Shown one piece after another: positions 23,484-34,069 of a stretch of 64,000 nucleotides of DNA. The translations under genes were made by a program, and so were the position numbers. Below the pieces are notes generated by a model. That model saw only the letters and a program-made list of their open reading frames with translations, was not told the origin of the DNA and made no database searches. Source of the DNA: Uloborus plumipes (Eukaryota > Arthropoda > Arachnida > Araneae > Uloboridae); contig JAXGGA010003050.1 in assembly GCA_038373865.1 (NCBI GenBank), forward strand, positions 1 through 64,000. The letters run 5' to 3'. Position 1 is the stretch's first letter, and the number at the start of each line of letters is the position of its first letter.

Positions 23484-24232
23484 CAGTGGTTCTCAACCTT
23501 TTTACAGTTACCGCCCCCTTTAGAAATGAAAATGTTTTCAACGCCCCCTTTGCATACGGGCGTGAAACTGAAAGATGGGGAGGAGGTAAAGCAGTTTTTT
23601 TGACAGGTTTAACTCTATAATTTTGCACAAACATAGAGTTGAAAATTGCTATAGAGTAAAAATACCTTCAAAAGATTATTTATAAAAAAAATTCTTTATA
23701 AAAATATATATAATTCTTTATAAAATTATTCTTTATAAAAAAAAAAAAACCTTGCAATTTTTTTTTGCTCCAAAAGCCTCCGTCAAACAGTCAACCGCCT
23801 AGAATGGTTCCACTAAATGAGTTACCCATTTTGAACGTGATTAAGTGTCGAAAAACTCAATTTTAGGTTCTTGTATGTTGGTTCTACAAAAAATTCTGTT
23901 GCTTCATTGAGAGGGGTATTACCCCTATCTGCCCCCTCACCTAAGCTGTGCCACTGATCTTTGAGAACGTAAAGAGAAGCATCAGGGTCCAGACTGAGAT
24001 ATCCCAACGAATAAATTTTAAAGCCATCCTTGGTGCCTTGGTAAGAGAAGAGGATTTTCTCCCACTTCTGCTCAAAACATGCTCTCGCAAACACATTTCA
24101 AAATAAACCCATCGCCCCCTTACCGCCCAAAATCTATCCACCGCCCCCCTACTGCCCAAAATATGTTCACCGCCCCTCAGCATCTTCCCACCGCCCACCT
24201 GGGGGCGGTATCGCCCCCGTTGAGAACCACTG
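23484..24232. mobile_element. hAT element, CAGTGGTTCTCAACC termini, 749 bp
   Basis: The termini CAGTGGTTCTCAACC (23484) and GTTGAGAACCACTG (to 24232) are typical of one large hAT group in animals. A perfect 8-bp duplication AGCTAAAG lies at 23476-23483 and 24233-24240. C-rich subterminal words (CCGCCCCC) recur near both ends. A 90-codon minus-strand open frame (23822-24094) has no BED finger or hATC motif that I can see, so the element is non-autonomous. Confidence 0.93.
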
Positions 24233-24240
24233 AGCTAAAG

Positions 24241-25377
24241 GATTATGAAAAACAATTTCGGAATAGTTTTAAAAATCTTCGGAAGGGGGTTTTAACTTCG
24301 GAAAAAAAACACCCCTTAAATATAGGGATAGAAACCCCGACTGATTCTATAAAACAAAAACCACTTAACCGTGGAGCAGAAATAACCATTTAGGTTCTAC
24401 TTAATAAATAAGAAGCAAACGCTCAACCAAACTCTGTACTATATTTTAAAACAGTTGTGCAGAAAAAATACTTTATTTTTATGTTGTTTTTTAAATATTC
24501 TATCATAAATGAAAAAAGTAAAGCAGATGTTGCCAAAGACGTTCAATTTATTCCTTTTAAGTTTTTCAACAATGAAAAAAAGTTGGAGACCTCATTTTCT
24601 CTTGTTTTCTGAGTGAAAATAATCGATAGTATTTTTATTTATTTTTTGCCTCCCCTCCAATGTGCAATTAAAGAAAAAAAAACTTGTCGAGAAAATTTTC
24701 TCTACTTTTAAATGAAGTAAAAATTAAAAAAGAAAAAACTCAAAGCTGTTTCATTTTATTGAATTCATGTAAAGATGTTCTTACGAAGCAGAATGAAAAA
24801 GAAAAAAAAAAGAGAAAACATGAATAATTGTTACCTAACTTGTAGTTTGTCTTAATAAGAAGTAAAACAGACAGATAAGTTGTCATATGTTGAGTAAAAT
24901 AAGCATTCACTATATAAAAATCCAAAATTAGTTGTGATTCGGTATTTATAAAAAATGTATTTGTTTCATTTCTTTTTTTTTTTTTTGATCCACTTTTTAG
25001 TGTTCAACTGAAATCTTTAACATTATCTCTATCTGATTACTCTTCTAATTTGTCTGCAATGTAAATAATTTAGGTTGCCTGAAAATAAAACATATGGTCT
25101 TATAGTAAATGGTATACTATAGAAAAGAATATTTACAAGCATGCCGTATCGATATAAACTCATCTGTTTTAAAATTTAAAACTACATTTTTGCTGCATCG
25201 CTGTTGTACACATAAGACATGAACTATAAACGTACGTTTTATGTGAAATGCATGCATATATTTAAAAAAAACATAGATTAGCGTGCTGCAACATCCTTCC
25301 TCTGAACAATAAAGTATCGCCTGTGAGCCAAAGTTGCATACGTGCGGTAACTTATTGCACTGCAAAAAATTATAATG
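24241..25377. other. No recognisable gene
   Basis: AT-rich DNA with homopolymer runs (T-run near 24971). Confidence 0.5.
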
Positions 25378-25717
25378 CGAGGGTTGAATGAAAAGTAATG
25401 CCTCCACTTCCATAACTCCCCAACAAATGGTAGCACTGGTATACGGCAGGTATTGGCTTGTTCCGTAAACTGAGTTTACGGAACTAACTACTTTACTAAA
25501 CTCCCCTAGAAGCCTTTGCACTGAACGGTTGGGATTTTAGAGTGTGAAGTATGGAACCCTGCTCAGATGGTCGGTCAATGCGATTTAAGCAACGTGCAGG
25601 CATATAATTTTTGGCAGCAGAAGGTGTCACCCAAAAGGAGATTCATCAGAGAATGCAAGCTGTTTATGGTGATTGCGTTGATGTGAGTACTGTGCGTCGT
25701 TGGGCGAGTAAGTTTAA

Positions 25718-26278
25718 CCCTCGTGGGTCCCTCCCATTTCAGTGACACTCAAGACCCTTGGGGTCATAAACGACCCCAATGCTTCCTTTAATTAATTTAT
25801 TATGATTATTGAATGTTACATGCATTATTTAAGTTCACACACTTTTTAGTGCTAAAAAATAAAAATAAAAAGACACAATCAAAGTAAAATTAAGTTTATG
25901 CATTAAAAATTAGAATTTTAGAGCAAAACTTACAATAACTGTAGATTTATTTACAACTGTTACAGACCTGAAAAAACATGATTTTTGCAAGTGAATTTCA
26001 AACACTTATGACATTTTTCGATGCATTTTCTGCCCAGTTCTCTTGGACAAAAGTTGCAACGTCCTCTTTTTTTGGCCTTCTGGGGAAGTGACCCCAAGGG
26101 TCTCTTGTGCAAAAAATACAATTCGGGAAAAATAAAACACAATAATAGCATTATTTTGAATAGAAAACTAGAAGAATAAAAGCAACAAAATGCCATTAAA
26201 AACAAATGGTTGATTAACAATATATATTAAACAGAAATTGCATTGGGGTCACATATGACACCAAGGAACCCACGAAGG
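25718..26278 (-). mobile_element. piggyBac-type element, 561 bp, internally deleted
   Basis: It is flanked by TTAA at 25714-25717 and 26279-26282, the invariant piggyBac target. The ends are CCCTCGTGGGTCC and GGAACCCACGAAGG, inverted repeats, with a second inner pair (TTGGGGTCATAAACGACCCC and TTGGGGTCACATATGACACC). It keeps the end of a transposase on the minus strand. It sits inside the mariner coding region. Confidence 0.92.
25960..26100 (-). pseudogene. piggyBac transposase C-terminal cysteine-rich domain
   Basis: The minus-strand translation reads KKRGRCNFCPRELGRKCIEK followed by CHKCLKFTCKNH. The C-x2-C…C-x3-C-x2-C…C-x2-H spacing is the zinc-binding cysteine-rich domain that ends piggyBac transposases and binds the element ends. 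The rest of the enzyme, including the DDD catalytic core, is absent; the codons upstream are low-complexity. Confidence 0.85.
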
Positions 26279-26359
26279 TTAAAGACGTTGACTTGGGAAC
26301 ATGTGATTTACGGGACGAACAAAGGGACGTCCTGTGACAGCAACCACCTGTACTGCACT

Positions 26360-27260
26360 GGGAACATGGCAACAGCTTTGAGCGTAGATCATACTGCGCA
26401 GAAGTGCCGAGCAGCGGCGAATCTTAAATAGCCACGGAAGTAGCGATGTGCGCTGGTATTGTTGAGAAAGCGATGAGCGTGGGTGCTGTTGAAGTAGCGT
26501 TCGATTGTTAGCCGTCTGGAAGAAAGCCTCTGCAGTGAAGCGAGTATCCCGATATGCCGGAGTAACTAATCGTTGACCTAAACTTCAAAGCGAATTCACA
26601 CCGTGGCTCCAAGGATTAGTGGTGAAAGTGGCCCTCATCTACGCTCCGGATGAAGTGTAAAGTGCCTGGATAGCGTCTTCGGGGGCTGAAGCACGTCTTC
26701 CATGGCAGAAGCTTTGCTATTCTCCGAAGATTACGTTCCGGCTGGTGTATGCCCCCGGGCGTAAGCGGTGAAGAGTGTGTGCTCATCCACGTTTGCTTAA
26801 AAAAACCTCGACTGAGCGGTCGAGTGCTCTTTGAAAGAAGTTTACTAGTGGCGGCTTGTTGACTATAGTATTTTGTCTACATAATGAAGGACTGAGTGAC
26901 TATTTTAACTTATTTTAGTGTATTTTACTGTTGGTTCGAAAGCTCTTTTAGTGGTTTTAATGTTTTATGTGTTTTAACCTGATATTTTAATTATTTTGAA
27001 TTTTTCTATGCTACGTGGATAAATCTTGTGGCCCGGGCTATTAAGTTATATCGAACTCCCATGTGAAATAGTTAAGTTTTGAAGTTGCTTTGGGATGAAT
27101 GCAGATTTGTCTATGTGATATTGATGTTCTATATGTGTTTAAGCGTATCTACTGAGTTAGTCCTTTTGCCATACCCCCCTGAGCATGAATAAAGCTGTTT
27201 CTTTTTATAAAGAAATTTTTGTAGTAATTTTTGAGCCTGGGTTTTTGGGTGATAACCCTT
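26360..27260 (+). mobile_element. LTR-like block inside mariner (possible solo LTR)
   Basis: This block is compositionally unlike its surroundings: its first half is GC-richer and its second AT-rich. It replaces the mariner catalytic region. It begins near TGGGAACATGGCAACAGC, contains AATCTTAAATAGCC as a possible promoter, and has a polyadenylation signal in ATGAATAAAGCTG at about 27185. This resembles the U3-R-U5 layout of a Ty3/gypsy LTR. I could not confirm TG…CA ends or a 4-5 bp duplication. Confidence 0.4.
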
Positions 27261-27662
27261 TATGTGCTGTTTCTGGTCAGTACACACCGTGTTGCACACG
27301 CAAGAAGTTTTAGAACCGTCTGACTTCCATCTGTTCTCGTGTCTGTTCCCAATAATGAAAGAAGATCTACAGGCATATCATTATGCTTCTGATGCAGATG
27401 TTGAGAGAACTGTGAGGCTGTGGTTGCGGAAACAGTTTCGACTTCTTCCCTAACGGCTTCAGAAAACTAGTTTACCGTTGGCGGAAATGTATCCAATTGT
27501 CTGGCGGTTATGTGTAAAAATGAATATTGGTAATTAAAGGTCACATTCTAAGGATTATTTTAGAGTTTGATTTATTAAAATATTCCCATCCAAACCCAAG
27601 TAATGAAGATGGAGGCATTACTTTTCATTCAACCCTCGTACGATGATGATATAAAATGATGA

Positions 27663-27997
27663 TGATAATACTGGCAGCAGAGGTTCCAACTTAAAACTGC
27701 AAAATGTACAGTAATACACTGTAAAACTAGCGATTTTACAGTTTCTTACTGTAAAGTTATGAATTTTACAGATTATTGCCGTAAAATATAGCTGTCTTAT
27801 GCGAAGAATCGTTACTGTAAAAACAACAGTATAATAATGGCCGCCGAGGTTCCAGTTTAAAACTGTAAAATGCACGATAACAAACTATAAAATTGGCAAT
27901 TTTACAATTTATTGCTGTAAAATTAGCAATTTTTTACAGTTTATTACCATAACATTAGCTGTATTATACTGTAAAAACAACACTCATTTTTTACAGT
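27663..27997. repeat. Element saturated with ACTGTAAA words
   Basis: It starts ATACTGGCAGCAGAGGTTCC and ends TTTTTTACAGTGTG. Inside is a roughly duplicated unit (GGTTCCAACTTAAAACTG at 27680 and GGTTCCAGTTTAAAACTG at 27847), each followed by alternating ACTGTAAA and TTTACAGT words. 46585-46922 has the same start, duplicated unit and end (TTTTTTACAGTGGGC). It looks like a non-autonomous element family. Confidence 0.75.
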
Positions 27998-28004
27998 GTG
28001 CTTA

Positions 28005-28111
28005 CCCAAGTAGCATACTTCGTTTTTAAAGGTTGTAAAATGGTTATTAACGTTGTAACAACCGCTTAAAAACGTTTATAAAACGTTTAAAGGTTATTTG
28101 TGCTACCTGGG
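28005..28111. mobile_element. TA-type MITE (CCCAAGTAGC family), 107 bp
   Basis: CCCAAGTAGCATACTTCG to GTGCTACCTGGG, with TA at 28003-28004 and 28112-28113. The interior again consists of AACGTT/ACGTTTATAAAACGTTT words. It directly follows the ACTGTAAA-saturated element and directly precedes another CCCAAGTAGC start. Confidence 0.9.
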
Positions 28112-28113
28112 TA

Positions 28114-28512
28114 CCCAAGTAGCATCAACTCATCGGATTTTTCTCGGCTGATCATCGAACTCCTCGTAAACTGATCCCGTAACGCACGATGACATCGTTC
28201 CGACCAGTATCCGAGCACGGTTTTCGATGAGCTACTTTTCATCGGAAAGTGATATCCTTCCGATCAACTTTCCCAATGAAAATAAGCCGAGCATCCAAAA
28301 TTGATCCTAAATTCATCGGCACGGGACTGCACTGCTCGTAAATTGTTCCAAACCTCATCGAGCAGAACTCATCAGATTTTGCTGCTCAGATTCTGTTTGG
28401 ACGATGAGACATGTTGGAGCAATACCCGATGAGAACTCATCGGATCTGAATATCGGCCGATGAGAATTTCATCTGGTTTCGATGAATGGCTGATCATCAG
28501 CCGTTGAGATTA
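28114..28512. repeat. CATCGG/CCGATGAG-saturated MITE-like element
   Basis: It begins CCCAAGTAGCATCAACTCAT, the same terminal word as the TA-type MITE next to it, sharing the TA at 28112-28113. About 20 copies of CATCG, CGATGAG, CTCATCGG or TTCATCGG in both orientations follow over 400 bp, ending near CAGCCGTTGAGATTATTCTG. The right terminus (expected GCTACTTGGG-like) is degraded: CTGCTAGGCTAATGCC. Confidence 0.65.
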
Positions 28513-30637
28513 TTCTGCTAGGCTAATGCCCCAAGCTAACTCTTACTTTACCGCGTTTAACCATACCAATGGTACGGCCTCTCGCTGGTGTGATGATTTT
28601 ACTTTAGCTACCAGGTTTTTTTTTGGGGGGGGGATGGGGTACTTCTAGCTTCTACAAAATGCTTTTGGATTCCAGCTAGGTTGCTATCAATTCTAAAATG
28701 GTGAATTCTAAAAAAGAACGAAACTGCATTCTCTGGAGGGTATATCCGAGTTAGCGGTATAACCGAGATGGTATAACCGAGTTTGTTTTCAACAAAAGGA
28801 AGAAAAAAAGATACAATACCAATTATAAACGCGAATCAGACCATGACAAACTCGATGGAAGCAGTTAGGAAGAAAGAGTGGGATGTTCTTTTTCAGATCA
28901 TAATGGCAGCATGTAGTAACATCTGAAAATAATAAAACAGCTGTAAAATTTTAATTCTCAGAAACTGAATTTGAAACAGATAAAGCGGTTTTTTAATTCA
29001 CAAAACCACAGCCAGTCTCCGAGGATTTAAATTACAAGTGTACAGCAGTAAAAAAAATGTATGTTAATCTATTCATTATTATTATGTTTTCCGTCTTTTT
29101 TCAAATGAAGAAAAAAAAAAAAAAAAAAACGAAACAAATGGTACATGTTGCTGCCAACGGAATTCAAAATTGAATAACTCCAGATCTAAATTATATTTTT
29201 TTTCTCTTAGGAGTCTTTACGTGTAGGTGTTTTTTTTCCTTCACAAATACCTAACTTGGTATTAGAATAACAAATAGAGATAATTTTCTCTCGTTCTTCC
29301 TCTCTCTCTCTTTTCCTCCCTTTGCTTTGAGGCTTTATTTACAGTTTTTTCCATTGATATTTGATCTGGAAAGAGAAGCTGACTTGCTAAAAATGAGATG
29401 CAAAATGGAAATGAAAACAACGGAATTAATTGATCATCTGTGCGACTGGTGCTTTTAACGGTGTTTTTGAAAGTGTTGATATTTTCCCTAAAGCATTAGT
29501 TTCTTCAAAAAATAAACTAAATATGATATTTTTAAGCTCATTTCATTTTCTAAAAAAATCTTTAGGTTGTAGCTTTTACGTTAAAATACTTTATTCATAC
29601 TCGAGTGAGCAGAGCCATCTGCTGGTCAAGACAAGGTCATTTCTCTTTATCCTCGTTTTTCTGTTTTCTTGCATTGTCTTACCTGTTTAGCTATTTTTTT
29701 ATGAAAGCATTAAACTTTTATTTCGACGCTTCCATGTTAAACCTAAAAAAAAGGATTCCCTTATCAAATAAAGCTTTTTTTACTAGTTTTCCGCGTTTGG
29801 ACTTGTTTAGGATTATTTAAGAAGTTTCTTTGCTAAAAGTCTTTAAAGTATGTTTTTTATCCTTTATATTATTTTACTTTGCTACTCGGTAGCCTTAAAA
29901 CTAAGGTGAAGTGCATGGAAACGTACTTTTATTCGTGCTTGTAAAAAGGAGTTTCATACAAGAAATGGAAACTCGCTCAATTTTTACTTTTCAGTTTTTC
30001 TGTATTGAAAATACTTTAAGACCTGGTTTATGGTTAACTTGAAACACGGTATAGCGAAGTGGAGCTATGTGCATTATTGCTTTCAATAAAATGGTTTTAC
30101 TTTTTAAAAAACATCATATACTCAATTTGTTAAATGCGATCTTTTATTAGTTTCATTTATACTTTAATAATTATAAAGGCGAATAAAATATTAAAATTTT
30201 CAATTGATTTTTTTTCTACAGCTAAACTGTTAAATGAAAGTACTTCTTCTTCAAAAAATAAATAAATAAATAAATAAAATAAATGAAGTAAGAAAGAACT
30301 AAAGGTACAAAAGGGGGGGGGAGCGAAAACTCGCTTTGCGGAATTGCTCTGTACAAGTGTTTTTTCAAAGAATCAAAGAAAATGTTCCCCCCGCCCTCAT
30401 TTAAAGTCTATGATTTAAAATTAAAGAAAACAATAAAAAAAATAATGTATTTGGTTTTCGCTGCTCATGCATTTATCTGCATAGGTTCATTAGTATTGCC
30501 TACCTTTTTTGTTTAACAACTTCAATGAAAACCTCCTGCCCGAAAGTTCAAAAACAATGTAAAATTGTAAGTTTTCGGATGTATCTAACGTCAATAACTC
30601 GGGTTAACACGGAGAGGTGAAAAGTACTCAAAATTGA
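28513..30637. other. No recognisable gene
   Basis: Contains a GTATAACCGAG word repeated near 28757-28785, a G-run at 28626, an A-run at 29110, a TCTC-rich stretch at 29296 and an AAATA run at 30259. Short open frames at 29430-29820 are hydrophobic by composition only. Confidence 0.45.
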
Positions 30638-30639
30638 AG

Positions 30640-30870
30640 GGACATTTGAATTTCGCCGATTTACACTAATTCAGATTAGTGTGTTTTCAATTATGTTAAC
30701 GTACAAGCACGATTGACGGGGCAAGTAAATAAAGGTGATATGTGACAATATTTTTTAATTTCTAGAAAAACCTTAAAAAAAAAATTATTACCTTATCACC
30801 TTCATCGATAATAAAAAGTAAGTTTTTCAAAATTTGTCACAGATCACCTTTATCAACTTGCCCCTTCAAT
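30640..30870. mobile_element. MITE, AATAAAGGTGATATG family
   Basis: It begins ATTGAAGGGACATTTGAATT and has the inner terminus GGGGCAAGTAAATAAAGGTG at 30718. It ends TTTATCAACTTGCCCCTTCA. It shares its order of parts with 41735-41994 (the ATTTGAATTTCGCCGATTTA stretch followed by a second terminus). Confidence 0.8.
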
Positions 30871-31509
30871 TATCGTCGGTACCATGCTAAAATAACGAAC
30901 GTGAAGAATTGCGTTTTTTAAGTTCGTTTCTCAAGCTCGAATTTTACAAATAATTAAAACTAAAAGGATACCTTCGAGCGATAGTTTTACGCTTAAAGAT
31001 ATCTACAAAAATTTTTAAATTGAAAATAACCAAACACCTCAGGCGGGAGAAAGTTATATCCAGTGTTTTGTCTCTCCTGAAAAGTGCTAATTTTCACATT
31101 TGTAATTTTAGCATGGTGCCGATGACATAGTATTTTAATATAGCAGCTTTGCTACTTCGGCAAAAACTACTCCTGAATGCCGAATTTCACATTTCTAGGT
31201 CTTACAGTTTTTCTGGTACACGCGCTAAAGGAAAGACAATAATGTTCTATTAGTGATAAATACATATATTTTTATAATTTACAGTGGTATTGAGGTAAGC
31301 TTTAAAAAATGGGTGTTTGTTTTTGCAAGGATGAAATGTTTTTTGCAAAATTCTTGGGGAAAATGAATTGTAAAATTTTTTTTAAAGATCACTCTCTATA
31401 CTCTGAATGTCTCCTCATCGTATTTACGCCCGCAGATAAGAAATGGAATCTATTTCGAAATCCTGTGAAATGTTATTGCTTTAAAGTTGGTTGGGAAATT
31501 TGTATTTAT

Positions 31510-31797
31510 CAAGGGCGGATCCAGAAATGTTCCAAGGGAGGGGCGGTTGTTTTCTTTTCTACTTGCCACCTTTTTTTAACCACATACCCTGGTTGACACA
31601 TGTTTATTACAAATGTTTCGGTCTTCAATTTCCAAAAAATTCCAAATCAAAGCCCCAAATCCCAACCACTTCTCATAGTATCATCAAAGATCATCTAAAA
31701 CTGTCTTTTTTGAACTTCAAAGTCAAAAAAATGCTGGGGAAGAGTCCCCAAGGGAGGGGCGATCGCTCCCATCGCCCCTCCCTTGTATCCGCCCCTG
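31510..31797. mobile_element. hAT-type MITE, 288 bp
   Basis: The left end is CAAGGGCGGATCCAG and the right end TTGTATCCGCCCCTG. A perfect 8-bp duplication GTATTTAT lies at 31502-31509 and 31798-31805. Same terminal family as 9231-9428. Overlapping open frames reading through it are chance. Confidence 0.92.
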
Positions 31798-32137
31798 GTA
31801 TTTATTTTCAATCTTCTTTCAGCCAATTCTTGAAAATCGAAAACAGAGTCCATAAACCTTGTGAAAAAAAACTAACGGAAGTAATTTTTAAATGAAATAC
31901 GTTTCCATTTTTTTTACGATTATTTCAGTGACAATTAAGTTGCAAGCTGATTCTGCGTTTTTCAAATTGCTTTTCGGCATTTTAAATTGTGCCGCTTTTT
32001 TAGTTGAATTTGTTTTAGTTGAAAATTGATTTCAGTTGCAGATATTACCTTTTGTTGTAACAGATTCTTTAAATGAGGGAGGGGGTGGTATTTCTGCTTC
32101 ATGGTCATTAATATTATTTAATGTAGTTCATGATATA

Positions 32138-32656
32138 CAGTGAACTCTCACTTATACGCCGACTCATTTATGCGCCCTTTTCACTTATATTTAAATAGTC
32201 ACAGCACATTCCATAGCAAAATAATGATGGTATCATTTGTTTATGCATCGCTCTAAGGATAAATATTTCATTTATGCGCTGAATTTTCCCTAAAGTGAGA
32301 AAAACAATTGTTTTTTTTTAATTGAAAAAGAAATATTTTCCTTTACTTTCCTCTTTAACCTGTCGCTTTTATTGTTCATGGAAGGCATTTTTTCCGCATT
32401 ATCTAGAGTACGGAGAGACAGTTATCTCTTATGCATCGTTTTAAAGGGAACAGTTTGAAATTAGGTATGCTACAATTTCTGTTTTCTCTTTATCATTGTA
32501 GTTATGTTCCAGTAATTGCCAAACTGTTGTAATATGTCCCTTTTATATATAAACATTCTTATTTATTCTCTATTGCCGTTTTCACTTATACGTCTTTCTG
32601 ACTTATGCGTTTTTTTTCTGTTGGTCCCTTGAACCAGCGCATAAGTGAGAGTTCAC
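32138..32656. mobile_element. Tigger/pogo-like MITE, about 519 bp
   Basis: The left end is CAGTGAACTCTCACTTATAC after TA (32136-32137). The right end is GCGCATAAGTGAGAGTTCAC followed by TA (32657-32658). Subterminal TTATGCGC and CACTTATACG words recur within. No transposase. Confidence 0.85.
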
Positions 32657-32659
32657 TAC

Positions 32660-33288
32660 GTACAAAGAAAAAAAAATGATGTAGGTTCCACTCTACTTCT
32701 TCGTATGTCTCGTAAAAACAACGATGGACATTTTCATGCTTTATTAAAATGCACAGTTTTTTTCTGACAATTCAGTAATCAAAAATGTGCTAAGTCCATT
32801 TTAGAAAATGTAGAATACACAAATCTATTGCTACCAACTTGTTTAATTTATATTTGAAAATGTCAGTAAGGAGGAAACTCAAAGAAGTAAATGCTTTCAG
32901 AATGGCTGATGAAACAACTGACATTTCTTAAAAAGAAGATACACAGATACAGCACGAGTTTTCACAATGTAGCAATAACTATAATTTCTTTTCTAAAAGA
33001 AATTAAAAAAACATAATTTTCTTAAAAAAAAAGATTTAATTGCATAATTCGAATAGTTTTGGGAAATATTGGAGTATGTTTAACTTTTAAAAACTTTCCC
33101 CCTTGCATACGGCCCTGCAATGAACTGTGTTCAAAAAAGCATTTATATAAGTATTAGAAAATTAATTTCACAACCTTGAGAGATATGTGCAGAAGTGACT
33201 TTCTATCTTAAAGTGGAGAGAGATTAAACGAAATGTCTCAAAGTTACCCTCTAAAGGACTATGTTTTCGTCTGTTTAACCTAATTTAT
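32660..33288. other. No recognisable gene
   Basis: AT-rich DNA between the Tigger-like MITE and the short copy of the 1.7 kb family. Confidence 0.4.
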
Positions 33289-33624
33289 GGTTAAATGAGA
33301 AAAATCACGAAAAAAGCATTAAAAGTGACTTAATGCATCATAAAAATATCACCAAGTTCAAAAAAAAAGTCAAAAAGAAATAAAAACATCTAAAAAAATC
33401 GAACAGTTAAAAATTGGAAAGTAGGGTTTTGAGATGCGGAATTTGTGTGTCTGTCTGTATGTCTGTCAGTCTGTCGGTCAGTCTGTAGGTCTGTCTCCCC
33501 CGCTAATAACTTTTAAAGAAACATTCCGATTATAAAAAAAAAACTCTTTTCTGTTAGGAAAAAGACTTTTTTGGTCGATGTACGGGAAAGTAGGATCGTT
33601 TAGTTCTTGACAGAACTTCTTGTT
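33289..33624 (+). mobile_element. Short copy of the GGGAAAGTAGG family
   Basis: It carries the left part (ACGAAAAAAGCATTAAAAGT, then AATTTGTGTGTCTGTC and CCCCGCTAATAACTTTTAAA) and the right end (GGGAAAGTAGGATCGTTTAG, then TTCTTGACAGAACTTCTTGT) of 37020-38706, but lacks most of the internal tandem repeats. Confidence 0.8.
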
Positions 33625-33834
33625 TAACTTCAAAATACTTACATTTAACTATTCCAGGCAACACAGTGCAGAAATATAAAACCTGTCTTACAACGCGCTA
33701 CGACGTGACTCGATTTCTTTTTTGAAAAATAATAGTGCTTCGCTGATTTATTACACTCAAAAGCAGTGAGTAACCGCCTCTAAGCAAGGGCTAAGGCAGG
33801 TACATGCAATACACCGCCAACTCGTTCATTTCGA

Positions 33835-33880
33835 TCCATGGACTGCAGTTTTGAGCTTATTATGCCCTCATCAGCATGGA
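33835..33880 (-). ncRNA. Hammerhead ribozyme, mutated core
   Basis: On the minus strand: helix I TCCATG/CATGGA, CTGATGA, helix II GGGC…GCTC, then AAAAC instead of GAAAC, palindromic helix III ACTGCAGT and GTC. The change of the conserved G12 to A, together with a weakened helix II, predicts an inactive ribozyme. Confidence 0.85.
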
Positions 33881-34023
33881 ATACGAAAGTAAACGAGTTG
33901 GAGGCAAAAATCCTCTATAAAGCAAAGAGAGCCGGAAAAAAAACTGGTTGCTAATGTACCAGTTTTTTCTGCTCTCTTTGCTCTATATGAGGATTTTTGC
34001 CTCCAACTCGTTTACTTTCGTAT

Positions 34024-34069
34024 TCCATGCTGATGAGGGCATAATAAGCCCGAAACTGCAGTCCATGGA
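34024..34069 (+). ncRNA. Hammerhead ribozyme, type I, intact core
   Basis: A hammerhead is a small self-cleaving RNA. All core parts are here in order: helix I 5' strand TCCATG (34024-34029), CTGATGA (34030-34036), helix II GGGC/GCCC around loop ATAATAA (34037-34051), GAAAC (34052-34056), a short helix III with loop TGCA (the palindrome ACTGCAGT), cleavage triplet GTC (34061-34063) and helix I 3' strand CATGGA (34064-34069). Helix I is six perfect pairs. Cleavage is predicted after C34063. The very short palindromic helix III is a known trait of Penelope-type hammerheads and may favour dimers. Confidence 0.9.

Larger units (their letters stand above)
25551..27480 (+). pseudogene. mariner transposase, interrupted and decayed
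   Basis: Mariner transposases are DD34D enzymes acting at TA sites. The N-terminus starts at ATG 25551 (MEPCSDGRSMRFKQRAGI), meets a stop, and continues with GVTQKEIHQRMQAVYGDCVD and VSTVRRWASKF, the family's helix-turn-helix region. It is cut at TTAA 25714-25717 by the piggyBac unit and resumes at 26281 with DVDLGTCDLRDEQRDVL, then decays. The C-terminal end is visible at about 27311-27535: EPSDFHLFSCL, DVERTVRLWLRKQF and RLQKTSLPLAEMYPIVWRL. The catalytic core between is lost or replaced. Confidence 0.82.
25378..27638 (+). mobile_element. mariner element split by two insertions
   Basis: The terminal repeats CGAGGGTTGAATGAAAAGTA (from 25378) and TACTTTTCATTCAACCCTCG (to 27638) extend inward through ATGCCTCC/GGAGGCAT. 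The right side is followed by TA; the left flank is TG, probably mutated. The length is far above the usual 1.3 kb because of a piggyBac remnant (25718-26278) and an LTR-like block (about 26360-27260). Confidence 0.88.

Noticed and set aside
23822..24198. Two overlapping 85-90 codon minus-strand open frames inside the 749-bp hAT
   Set aside because: No BED finger, hATC dimerisation or catalytic motif, and the frames run into C-rich subterminal repeats.
25117..25521. 134-codon minus-strand open frame next to the mariner end
   Set aside because: It crosses the mariner terminal repeat and shows no domain; the mariner coding strand explains the right part.
31309..31895. Two overlapping plus-strand open frames of 95 and 134 codons
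   Set aside because: They read through the hAT MITE at 31510-31797 and have no recognisable domain.
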